Part shown: one piece after another, positions 1 through 9,800 of the stretch
How the letters are laid out: every line of letters begins with the position of its first letter
Numbering within the stretch: position 1 is the first letter of the stretch
Source of the DNA: an uncultured Clostridia bacterium
GTDB taxonomy: Bacteria > Bacillota > Clostridia > TANB77 > CAG-508
Length of the DNA stretch: 64,000 nt
NCBI GenBank assembly: GCA_948777935.1
Contig: CAQDYY010000002.1
Location: 75,937-139,936 of the forward strand
Direction: 5' to 3'
Program-made: the position numbers and the translations under genes
Notes under the pieces: generated by a model
Told to the model about the DNA's origin: nothing
The model's database searches: none
The model's input: only the letters and a program-made list of their open reading frames with translations

Positions 1-1
1 T

Positions 2-160
2 GTTAATGAAGGAATGAAAAACTTCAAAGGAAATTTACTATTTACATCACATGACCATCAGCTAACACAAACAGTAGCAAATCGTATAATAGAAATAAAA
101 CAAGATGGAAGCTTAATAGACAAAGAAGTAACATATAATGAATATTTAGGTATAGAATAA
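2..160 (+). CDS. ABC-F family ATPase, C-terminal fragment
   Basis: Only the last 52 codons are in the window; the gene begins upstream. The reading frame contains LLFTSHDHQ, the end of an ABC ATPase (D-loop/H-loop region with the switch histidine), followed by ANRIIEI and a short charged tail ending YLGIE. This combination is typical of the second ATPase domain of YbiT/YkpA-type ABC-F proteins, soluble ribosome-associated ATPases without membrane domains. The stop is 12 bp before the tex start codon, so the two genes are probably co-transcribed. Substrate or resistance role cannot be judged from this fragment. Confidence 0.75.
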   Translation, partial: VNEGMKNFKGNLLFTSHDHQLTQTVANRIIEIKQDGSLIDKEVTYNEYLGIE

Positions 161-172
161 AGGAGAATAATT

Positions 173-2324
173 ATGCGGGAACATTATACAAACAATAGCC
201 GAAGAATTAAATATAAAAGAAACACAAGTAGAAAAAACAATAGCACTAATAGACGAAGGAAATACAATTCCATTTATAGCACGTTACCGTAAAGAAGTAA
301 CAGGAGGGCTATCAGACGAAATCTTAAGAGACTTAGGAGAAAGACTTACATATTTAAGAAATTTAGAGCAAAGAAAAGAAGAAGTAACAAAATCAATAGA
401 AGCACAAGGAAAACTAACAGAAGAAATCATAAAAGATTTAAGTGATGCAATAACACTTGCAGAAGTAGAAGACATATATAGGCCATATAAACAAAAGAAA
501 AGGACAAGAGCAACAATAGCAAAAGAAAAAGGTTTAGAACCATTAGCAAACATAATAATAGAACAAGAAGAAAAAGAAGATATACAAAAAATAGCGGAAA
601 ACTATATAGATGAAGAAAAGCAAGTAAACACGACAGAAGAGGCAATTGCAGGAGCGTTAGACATAATAGCAGAAAACATATCAGATGACCCAAATTACAG
701 AAAACAAATAAAAAGAATATGCTATAGGGAATCAACACTTCAAACAAAAGCAACAAAAGCAGAAGAAAAATCAAATTATGAAATGTACTACGAATTTAGC
801 GAAAATGTAAATAGAATACCAAGCCATAGAATATTAGCAATAAATAGAGGAGAAAAAGAAGAATTTATAAAAGTAAAAATAGAAAAACCAGAAGATAAAA
901 TAATAAACATTATAGAAAAAAGAGTAATAAAAGGACAAAACCAATTTACTACATACCTAAAAGAATGTATTTTAGATAGTTGGAAAAGACTAATAGAACC
1001 ATCAATAGAAAGAGAAATAAGAAGTGATTTAACTGAAAAAGCAGAAGAACAAGCAATAAAAGTATTTGGGAAAAATGCAAAACAACTACTACTCGGAGCA
1101 CCACTAAAAGGACTAACAGTAATGGGATTTGACCCAGCATATCGTACAGGTTGTAAAATTGCAGTTATAGATGAAACAGGAAAACTATTAGACACAGTAA
1201 CCGTATACCCAACAGAACCACAAAATGATGTAGAAGGAGCATCAAAAACACTTCTAGCACTAATAAAAAAACATCAAATAAACATGATAGCAATAGGAAA
1301 TGGAACTGCTTCACGTGAATCAGAAATGTTTGTAGCAGACTTAATAAAAAAGGCAGACCATGAAGTACATTATGCAATTGTATCAGAAGCAGGGGCCAGT
1401 GTATATTCAGCATCAAAACTTGCAACAGAAGAATATCCTGATATAAACGTATCATTAAGAGGCGCAATATCAATTGCAAGAAGACTACAAGACCCACTAG
1501 CAGAACTTGTAAAAATAGACCCAAAAGCAATAGGAGTAGGGCAATATCAACACGATGTTAACCAAAAAAGATTAGAAGAAAGCTTAACAGGAGTAGTAGA
1601 GGATGCAGTAAACAAAGTAGGAGTAGATGTAAACACTGCAACACCGTCATTATTATCATACGTATCAGGGTTAAACAATACAATAAGCAAAAACATTGTA
1701 AAATATAGAGATGAAAAAGGAAAACTAAAAACAAGAAAAGAACTACTAGAAGTACCAAAACTAGGGAAAGTAGCATTTACACAATGTGCAGGGTTTTTAC
1801 GTATATATGATGGAGACAACCCATTAGAAATAACGGCCGTTCATCCAGAAAGCTATAAACAAGCAGAAGACCTATTAAAACAAATAGGTTATAAAAAAGA
1901 AGATATACTAGATAAAGAAAAACTATCAAAAATTAAACAAGCACTAAACTCATTAGACACAGCAAAAACGGCAAAAGAATTAGACATAGGAGAAATGACA
2001 TTAACAGATATAATTTTAGAATTAACAAAACCGGGAAGAGACCCACGTGAAGACATGCCAAAGCCAATATTAAGAAATGATGTATTAAAATTAGAAGACT
2101 TAAACGAAGGAATGGTATTAACAGGAACAGTAAGAAATGTAATAGACTTTGGAGCATTTGTAGATATAGGAGTAAAACATGATGGACTAGTACATATTTC
2201 TGAAATGAGTGATAGTTTTGTAAAAAATCCATTAGATATAGTAGCAGTAGGAGATGTAGTTAAAGTAAAAGTAATAGGAATAGACAAAGAAAGACAAAAA
2301 GTGAAACTAAGCATGAAGATATAG
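173..2324 (+). CDS. tex: Tex, transcription accessory / RNA-binding protein, with a CGGG four-base codon at position 2
   Basis: Tex is a cytoplasmic nucleic-acid-binding protein of the Spt6-like family. The product is about 716 aa, the usual length. Seen: N-terminal helical region with NTIPFIARYRKE; YqgF/RNase-H-like core from about residue 317 (GFDPAYRTG); helix-hairpin-helix region near 487 (NTATPSLLSYV); C-terminal S1 domain from about 640 (GMVLTGTVRNVIDFGAFV). The only ATG with a well-placed ribosome site (AGGAGAA, 173-175) is in another frame: reading in triplets from it stops at 290-292. Codon 2 is CGG (176-178). If CGGG (176-179) is read as one residue, the frame enters AACATTATA at 180 and stays open to the stop, giving MGNIIQTIAEEL, a normal Tex start. 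There is no other start in the long frame before 783, which would remove about 200 conserved residues. Confidence 0.9.
176..179 (+). other. CGGN four-base codon, tex codon 2 (ATG CGGG AAC)
   Basis: CGG directly follows the start codon. The Tex frame is +1 relative to that start, and treating CGGG as a single glycine codon joins start and body exactly. Without it, translation from the ATG ends after 39 codons. Confidence 0.8.
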
Positions 2325-2363
2325 AAACAAAAAAAGAATGGAAAACCATTCTTTTTTTGTTTC
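2324..2363 (+). terminator. Strong hairpin terminator after tex
   Basis: Perfect inverted repeat of about 18 bp arms (GAAACAAAAAAAGAATGG and its complement) with a four-base loop, overlapping the tex stop codon. The arms are A-rich on the left and T-rich on the right, so it can serve both strands. Confidence 0.85.
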
Positions 2364-2393
2364 TAGGAAATTACCCTATTTTAAATTAAAAAC

Positions 2394-2444
2394 GTAGGGG
2401 CACGTTTAAAGGGAATTCCCGTGAGACATGACACCACTGTGACC
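2394..2444 (+). repeat. REP-like 51-bp repeat, copy 1
   Basis: Starts GTAGGGGCAC and ends CACCACTGTGACC; its ends are inverted (GGGGCAC with GTG-CCC type), and the middle holds the palindrome GGGAATTCCC. Further copies are at 47742, 54922, 55803, 58185, 59388 and 62365. This one sits between tex and the convergent DUF975 gene. Confidence 0.85.
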
Positions 2445-2463
2445 TTTTTAGTTTTTGTTTTGC

Positions 2464-3243
2464 TTATTCTTTAACAGGATTATCATTTTCTACATTTTGT
2501 GAAGAAGTAGAATTACCTGCTAAATCTTCATAGAAGCAAACAAAAGCGACCATTATATATGGCATTAACCATAATAGACCTATACCTAAAGTAAATCCAC
2601 AAAGAATAGACCATCCAATAAAAGTAAGACCTAACCAGAAAAATCTCCAACGGTTTCCTCTCATTAAAGATTCACTTGTTTCTACAATTTCTTTACCAGA
2701 TTTATCTTGGTTATCGTATAATATGTAATAAGATAAAGAATATAAATATCCTTTAATTACTGCATAAATTAAAGAAACGATATATCCAATTATTCCAATA
2801 ATAAAAACTCCACCAAAACCAGCAGACATACCTACATATGAATGTGAAGAATAAGTTGTTGCCATAAGACCTGCAACAGATCCACCCATACCAACTACCA
2901 TAATAATTGCGAATACAACAACAAGAACTATTGGAACAATCATTTTTAGAAGCATATTACCAAATACACCCCAAACTTTACCGAAATTTGAAAATCCAGT
3001 ATTTAAAAAATCTGTATAAGTTACTTCTTCATCTCTTTTTAATTTCATAAAAGAAACTAAAATTCCAAAAGAAATAGGTAAAGAAATAACAAAAGCTACA
3101 AGGCTACCAATAACAGGAATAAGACCAAGTACAAAGTTTATAACAAAAGTAATTACTGCATAACATAAAGTAATAAGTGCAGCTTTTCCCCATTTGCCTT
3201 GTAAAGATTCACGAGCTTTTGCTCTTAATTCTGATGCTACCAT
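2464..3243 (-). CDS. DUF975 family integral membrane protein
   Basis: 259-aa protein with an N-terminal amphipathic segment (ASELRAKARESLQGKWGKA) that is typical of the DUF975 family, followed by about five to six hydrophobic helices and a hydrophilic tail. The segment ETSESLMRGNRWRFFWL before the last helices is another family hallmark. Function in the family is unknown; it is a cytoplasmic membrane protein. Start chosen at the ATG after AAGGAGGATGTTTT. It is convergent with tex, and a MITE-like repeat lies upstream, so it is probably transcribed alone. Confidence 0.85.
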   Translation of the reverse strand: MVASELRAKARESLQGKWGKAALITLCYAVITFVINFVLGLIPVIGSLVAFVISLPISFGILVSFMKLKRDEEVTYTDFLNTGFSNFGKVWGVFGNMLLKMIVPIVLVVVFAIIMVVGMGGSVAGLMATTYSSHSYVGMSAGFGGVFIIGIIGYIVSLIYAVIKGYLYSLSYYILYDNQDKSGKEIVETSESLMRGNRWRFFWLGLTFIGWSILCGFTLGIGLLWLMPYIMVAFVCFYEDLAGNSTSSQNVENDNPVKE

Positions 3244-3390
3244 AAAACATCCTCCTTTTTTTATTTTTCGACTTAAATATACATTAGTTTCAATAATATG
3301 TCAAGATAAAACCCAAAGAAAAAATAGAAAGTAGTATCTACTTGTTATTTTTCACAGCCGATATAATATCTCTATATGAATATATTTTGT

Positions 3391-3540
3391 AAGAACCCTC
3401 CGTCAGTGCTTCGCACTGCCACCTCCCTTAGGTAAAGGAGGCTTTCCTCTACAATTCAAAATAAACTATTCTAATCTAAACAGTAGAGTAAAGGCCCCTT
3501 TATTCAAGGGGGCTGTCAGCGAAGCTGACTGGGGGTTCTA
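3391..3540. repeat. MITE-like repeat, copy 1
   Basis: About 150 bp beginning AAGAACCCTCCGTC and ending GACTGGGGGTTCT, so the ends are imperfect inverted repeats. Each half contains its own hairpin (GTCAGTGCTTCGCACTGCC; CTGTCAGCGAAGCTGAC), and the two halves GCCACCTCCCTTAGG / GGCCCCTTTATTCAAGG flank a variable AT-rich centre. Near-identical units occur at 4798, 15754 and, inverted, at 28644. No coding capacity. Confidence 0.85.
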
Positions 3541-3607
3541 AAAATGATATTATTTTTTAGCTGTGAATTATAGTATCTACTTTCTATCATATATATGTAT
3601 TAAAAAA

Positions 3608-4669
3608 TTATTTATACCTATCTTGAATTTCTTTTATTTCATCATAACTATTATTCAAAATATCTAAAAATACATCAGCAAGTTTTGGATCAAACTGAGT
3701 ACCTTTACATCTTTCAATTTCAGAGGCAACCACCTCAAGAGGCAAAGCATCACGATAAGTTCTTTTAGAAGTCATAGCGTCAAAAGTATCTGCAATAGCT
3801 GCTATACGAGCAAAATAAGGAATATCTTCTCCCTTTAATTTTGCAGGATATCCATTACCATCATATTTTTCATGATGATGTTTAACGATAGGAATAATAT
3901 TTTGAAAAATAGTAGCATTTGATAAAATGTGAGCACCAATTGTAGGGTGGTTCTTAATTTCAGAATACTCATCATCCGTAAGCTTACCTTCCTTTAGCAA
4001 AATACTATCAGGAACACCAATTTTGCCAATATCGTGGAACAAACCTCCAATTTGAAGAACCTTTAAATCCTCATCAGGTAACCCTAAATGTTTACCAATT
4101 AACACACTAAACTCAGAAACACGATCAGAATGACCACGAGTATAAGTATCCTTTGCCTCTACAGTATAGCGTAATGTTTGTATACTTTCCATATAAGCGC
4201 GTTCCAATTTATCATATGTATCTTTTAACTCATCATTAATCTCTTTAATAGTATTCATTTGTGAAATAGCCTTAATACCAGACTCAATAAGTAATAATAA
4301 TTGATCAAACTTATCACTCTTTTCGCAATAACCTTGAATATCAAGCCTACGTATAGTCTCCAAAGGAGGAGCTAAATCTTTATGACCAGTTAGTAATAAA
4401 ATGTATAATTCTTTATTAAATTTTCTAATTTCTTCAACAACTTGATCACCATGAATAGGAGTCATAATAAAATCTAGAAGCATTAAATCAAAATGTTCAT
4501 TTTTTACTTTCTCAATAGCTTCCATTGGATCAGTAACTCCAGTAAACTCATAGCCAGAACGTTTTAAAAAAATAGAAAGAGAATCAATAATTCCTTCTTC
4601 ATCATCAACTACAATAATTTTATAGCCATTAGAAGGATTAGCCATATTACCTTTTCTCATAAGTTTCAC
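3608..4669 (-). CDS. Response regulator with HD-GYP output domain
   Basis: REC domain at residues about 13-135: acidic pocket VVDDEE, phospho-acceptor Asp near residue 66 in LLDFIMTP, and the switch Thr in LLLTGHKD. A coiled-coil linker (about 140-175) leads to an HD-GYP domain: HDIGKIGVPD near residue 211 and HHEKYDGNGYP near 271. Proteins of this class are usually cyclic-di-GMP phosphodiesterases controlled by phosphorylation; activity here is inferred. Two starts are possible: GTG at 4669 or ATG at 4660 (AAAGGATTTAGGTG precedes both). It lies downstream of, and in the same orientation as, the sensor kinase at 4996-6792, separated by a repeat, so the two may form a signalling pair. Confidence 0.88.
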   Translation of the reverse strand: MKLMRKGNMANPSNGYKIIVVDDEEGIIDSLSIFLKRSGYEFTGVTDPMEAIEKVKNEHFDLMLLDFIMTPIHGDQVVEEIRKFNKELYILLLTGHKDLAPPLETIRRLDIQGYCEKSDKFDQLLLLIESGIKAISQMNTIKEINDELKDTYDKLERAYMESIQTLRYTVEAKDTYTRGHSDRVSEFSVLIGKHLGLPDEDLKVLQIGGLFHDIGKIGVPDSILLKEGKLTDDEYSEIKNHPTIGAHILSNATIFQNIIPIVKHHHEKYDGNGYPAKLKGEDIPYFARIAAIADTFDAMTSKRTYRDALPLEVVASEIERCKGTQFDPKLADVFLDILNNSYDEIKEIQDRYK

Positions 4670-4797
4670 CTAAATCCTTTCTTAGTACACATTATATTAA
4701 TAAAAAACAATAAAATCAATAAAAATGCTAAAATATGTTATATTTTGGTACTGTTTAATAATTTTTTGGGGGAACATATCTATATGAATAATTTTGT

Positions 4798-4949
4798 AAG
4801 AACCCTCCGTCAGTGCTACGCCCTGCCACCTCCCTTAGGTAAAGGAGGCTTTACTCTACTTTTCAAAATTAGTTATGCTAGTCTTAAATAGTAGAGAAAT
4901 GGCCCCTTTATTTAAGGGGGCTGGCGCGTGAAACGCGACTGGGGGTTCT
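4798..4949. repeat. MITE-like repeat, copy 2
   Basis: Same orientation and architecture as the copy at 3391, with the second half hairpin changed to GGCGCGTGAAACGCGAC. It fills most of the gap between the sensor kinase and the HD-GYP regulator. Confidence 0.85.
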
Positions 4950-4995
4950 GATAAATATAATATTTTATATTAAATGTATTAAACAGTTATATATT

Positions 4996-6792
4996 CTACA
5001 TTATAGGAAGAACAATTTTAAAAGTAGTACCTTTATTAATTTCAGATTCAAACGTCATATTACCATTAAAATGACCACGAATAGTAGAATAAGACATAAA
5101 CAAACCAAGCCCCGTACCATTCTTACCCTTTGTAGTAATCATCTCCTTAAACAACTTATCCTTAACCTCTTGAGGCATACCACAACCATGGTCAGCAACC
5201 AAAATAACAATAGAAGAACCATTCTTATCTACAACAAGATCAATAGACTCATTAGTTTTACCATTATAAGACTGAATAGCATTTGAAATCAAGTTATTAA
5301 CAACCTGAACCAAACTATTAACATTTCCATTTAAAACAACAGAAGAATCTATTTTTACATCTATATTCAAATCAATTAAAGCATTCTTTAGTTCATGTTT
5401 CATTAAAATATTAATACGCTTTAACAATTCTTCAACAGTAAAACTATTAGACTCACTTTCAGACAAAGTAACAGCCTGACCTTTAACAGCCGTAATAATA
5501 TCAGACATATACGAAGTATGAGTCTTAATCTTATCAATCCAAGTATCCATATCATGAGCAATATCATGATGGTCAGCAACAGTAACCTCAGGATCACCAA
5601 CAGAAGAATCATACTCCTTAACCAAATCAGACAAACCTTCAGCAGCACCAGCAATAGACATAATAGGAGTCTTCAAGTTATGAGCAATACCACCAATCAT
5701 CTGACCTAAAGAAGCAAGACGTTCCTTTTCAACTAACATATTTTGATTATTTTGAATAGTTTGCATATCCTCCATATGTTGAGTAATATCTTTAAACAAA
5801 ATTAAAGTTCCTAAAAAATTTCCCTTACTAGTAATATTGTTAATTTCAATATTAAAATACTTATTCAATTTACTAAAATGCCTTTGAAAAGTAAAAGTTT
5901 CTAATGAATGTTTGGCTTTATCTAAAGCCAAAATAAGTTCATCTATATCAGTATAACTAGAATCTAATAATTTATTAAAATCAGTATTTCTAATACTATT
6001 AGCTGTAAAATTAAAAGTTTTTAAAAAAGTTTCATTAAAATCAGTAATAACATTATCATAATTTAAAATTAAATAACTATCAGAAATGCGGTCTACAATT
6101 CTTTGCAAAGCAATAGGTGATACACTTAAAAATTGGAATCGAAAAATTGCAACATAATAAAATGAAACTCCAATAAAGAAAGTAATCGGTGTTATATAAA
6201 TAGTAGAAGCAACAACACCAAAAGTAGCAAGAGCGTTAATAACAACAGGTATTACTGTACCAATAACAATCAAAATTGATTGTTTTGAAAAGAAACCAGA
6301 ATTTTTAATACTATAAATTAATAAATAAGCAAGAGCTATTCCTAAAAAAGCATAGGAATAAATAGAATGCACTATAAAATATGCCCCAAATACTGTTTCT
6401 TTTAAATTAATTGAATAAGTAACATAGAACAAATGATGTAAATCATTTGTCCATAACACTAAAAGTGATATAATAGGAACAACAAATAGCAGTAAATGTC
6501 TTTTCTTTAGCTTTAATTTAGTATTTGCAAACACAAGGCTTGTAAGGAACAAAGTAACAGGAAAGAAACAAGCACAAATATATGCAAAATAGTCAAAATA
6601 AACTGGCGGAATATGTAATAAATCACTAAGTAATATTTGTAATAATACAAAAACACATAAAACTAGCAATAAAAACAAGTCAATAGCAAAAAAACGTTGT
6701 AACTGATTACGATTTTTCTGTTTAAATACAGAAAAAAGTAGTAAACCTGTTATCACTAAAGAAACAGAAATTAAAATAGCATAAATATTCAT
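4996..6792 (-). CDS. Membrane sensor histidine kinase (7-TM sensor, PAS, HisKA, HATPase)
   Basis: 598 aa from the ATG at 6792, which follows GGAGG with a 7-base gap; an upstream TTG at 6798 is too close to that site. Residues 1-215 are about seven hydrophobic helices like the HisKA_7TM sensor region, then a PAS domain (about 230-345), a HisKA dimerisation helix with GGIAHNLKTP (His near 368, an NtrB-like H-N box rather than H-E), and an HATPase domain with NNLISNAIQ (N box), DHGCGMP (G1) and GTGLGLF (G2). Its ribosome site overlaps the stop region of the NRPS gene, and the start is 11 bp from the NRPS stop, so it is translationally linked to the NRPS. A role in sensing the NRPS product is an inference. 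Confidence 0.88.
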   Translation of the reverse strand: MNIYAILISVSLVITGLLLFSVFKQKNRNQLQRFFAIDLFLLLVLCVFVLLQILLSDLLHIPPVYFDYFAYICACFFPVTLFLTSLVFANTKLKLKKRHLLLFVVPIISLLVLWTNDLHHLFYVTYSINLKETVFGAYFIVHSIYSYAFLGIALAYLLIYSIKNSGFFSKQSILIVIGTVIPVVINALATFGVVASTIYITPITFFIGVSFYYVAIFRFQFLSVSPIALQRIVDRISDSYLILNYDNVITDFNETFLKTFNFTANSIRNTDFNKLLDSSYTDIDELILALDKAKHSLETFTFQRHFSKLNKYFNIEINNITSKGNFLGTLILFKDITQHMEDMQTIQNNQNMLVEKERLASLGQMIGGIAHNLKTPIMSIAGAAEGLSDLVKEYDSSVGDPEVTVADHHDIAHDMDTWIDKIKTHTSYMSDIITAVKGQAVTLSESESNSFTVEELLKRINILMKHELKNALIDLNIDVKIDSSVVLNGNVNSLVQVVNNLISNAIQSYNGKTNESIDLVVDKNGSSIVILVADHGCGMPQEVKDKLFKEMITTKGKNGTGLGLFMSYSTIRGHFNGNMTFESEINKGTTFKIVLPIM

Positions 6793-6803
6793 TTTCAAAC
6801 CTC

Positions 6804-9800
6804 CTAATTTAATTTAATATTAAAATACCCAATATCTGCTAAATATTTTAAATAATTGTGTATGTAACGAGTATCAATATAAGGCCATTCAAAACCAATC
6901 TTTTCTAAAATAGCAGTTGTAAAATCTGATTTTATTTTTATGTTAGAATCATAAACAAGCTTTTTATCAGTATTTAAATCATTAATAATTCCCTCTAAAT
7001 AGTTTTTCTTTTCTTCATCTTGTAATAAAGTATCAAGAATATTAACGAATTCATCAGAAGATACTATTTTTAAAGGAACACCTAATTCAGTTAAAGTAGT
7101 AAATAGCCTATCCATAGTAACATGTTTCTCGTTTAACAAATGAAAAACCGAGAAATTTTCATTAAAATGGCTACCAAGAGCAATAATAGCATCTCCACAA
7201 AAGTCGATAGGTGTAAACTCCACATAACTATCTAACAAGTAATCTGGTGCATAACCAATTTGCAAAATAGACTTGAAACGATTAACAAAAGCATTTTCAA
7301 AATGGTTTTGTTGAAATTTTCCTTCTGTAAAACGACTTGTTAAATTACCCATTCTTAAAACATATGCTTTCAAACCACGTAAAATAGCATCAAAAACTAA
7401 ACACTCTGCTTCAAATTTACTCTTAATATATAAATTCTCAATATTTTGACCAATATAAAAATCATTTTCCCTAAAATTTTTATCTTCTTTAAAATTATGT
7501 TCCACAAAAGACTGCTCAGCAAGGGCATTACCAGAAACACTAATAGTAGAAATATGCAGTAAACGTAAATCAAAATCTTCACAAAAATCAATAATACGTT
7601 TTGTACCATTAATATTAACCGCCTCAAACTCGCTAAAAATGCCAAAATGCTTAACCATAGCAGCCGAATGGATAACAGTAGTAATGGTATGTCCTAATTT
7701 TTTATACTCATCATCATCTAAACCTAAATTATCAAAAGTAATATCACCCTCTACTAAAAAGATTCTTTTACCAATGTATTTATCATATTTATCATTAAAA
7801 TAGAAATGTAAAACATTTTTTAAACGATCCATAGCAGACATATTATTTTTTTCACGAATAAGGCAATAAATATTTCCAGTTTCCTTTTTAATAAAGCTAT
7901 CTAAAATATGAGCACCTAAAAAACCAGTAAAACCGCTTAATAGCACATTTCCCATAGAAGTATAAGGCATATTTGTAACTTTATCTAATGAATTCTTCTT
8001 TAATATAGTATCATATTTTGAATAATCTAAAACTTGGCTAGTTTCCACATTAGGGGTGGTATTAATACAATTTGCAAGCTCGCGAATAGATGGATACTTA
8101 AATATATCAGCATAACGCACAGAAAGCCCCATACTTAAGGCTTCAATCTCTATTTTCATAGCACCCAAAGAATCACCACCTAAATCAAAGAAACTATCAG
8201 TAACACTAATATCAGTATCTTTTAAAAGCTTTTGATAAATTTTTAATAGTTTTTCTTCAATTTCGTTTTTAGGCTTTTGACAAATCCTACTACGTAAATC
8301 TTTTTTAAAATTAGTAGGTAAAGCATGTTTATCAATTTTACCATTTGTATTAATTGGCAACTTATCTAATTGCATCATATGAACTGGCAACATATAAGTA
8401 GGTAACTTCGTTTTTAAATATGTCTTCAAAGAAGAAATATCAACTTTAGAACTAGCTACAAAATAAGAGCAAATAGTCTTTTCATCATTCAATAATTGAA
8501 CAACAGTTGCACACTCTTTCATACCAGTATACTCTAAAATAGTAGAACTAATTTCATTTAATTCAATACGAAAACCACAAATTTTAACTTGGTTATCAAT
8601 TCTACCCAAAAATTCCACACTACCATCTGGAAGCCATCTTGCTAAATCACCTGTTTTATATAACCTACCTTCTGCAAAAGGATTTTTAATAAATTTTTGA
8701 GAACTTAACTCTGGGTTATTTAAGTAACCTCTTGCAACACCATCTCCACCAACCCATAATTCTCCAGCAAAACCTACGGGTAAAAGCTTTCCACTAGAAG
8801 ACACAACATAACAAGTTGAATTAGAAATAGGATATCCAATAGGAATATTTGAATTATATGTCTTAGTAATAGGGAAGCAACAAGAAAAAGTAGTATTTTC
8901 TGTCGGTCCATAACCATTAATTACTTGCAGATTAGGATTAGCTACTCTTACCATATTAATATGTTTTGGAGAAAGCACATCTCCGCCAGTTAATAAGTAA
9001 TGTACATGGCTAAACATATGAGGATTATCCTCACAAAGTTGGTTAAATAAAGGTGCAGTAAGCCATAAAGTATGAATATTATGAGTAATTAAATATGTTT
9101 CTAAACATGAAGTATCTAATAAATTTGATTTCTTTATTAAATGCAGTTCACATCCATGTAACAAAGCACCCCATATTTCAAAAGTACAAGCATCAAAAAC
9201 AATAGAGCCAGTCTGTAAAATCGCAGTATGTTCAGTAAAAGTAATATAATTTGTATTTTCTACTAAACGGATAATACTCTTTTGCTCAATCATAGTACCT
9301 TTTGGATTACCAGTAGAACCAGAAGTATACATTACATATCCTAAATCAGTACTTGTATTTAAATCATCCAAATTCTCTATATTTTCATTATCACTATAAA
9401 TATTTTCATTTGTCAAATCAATACAAATAGATTGAATAGTAGAATTAGACTTTTCTACAAATTCAAGATTTGTTAATAACATTTTTGAAGCAGAATCACG
9501 AATCATATAATCAATACGATTCTTTGGATAATTTACATCAATAGGCAAATAAGCACCACCTGCTTTTAAAATTCCTAAAATAGCAATTATCATTTCAAGT
9601 GATTTATCTAACAAAATACACACAATAGACTCTTTTGTAATACCATTTGCACGCAAATAGTGAGCCAATTGGTTTGACTTTCTATTCAATTGTTCATATG
9701 TTAAACTTTCATTTTCATACACTACAGCTATATGATTTGGTGTTTTTTTAACTTGTTCTTCAAATAGTGAATGAAGACTTGCACTATTTGGATATACAGT

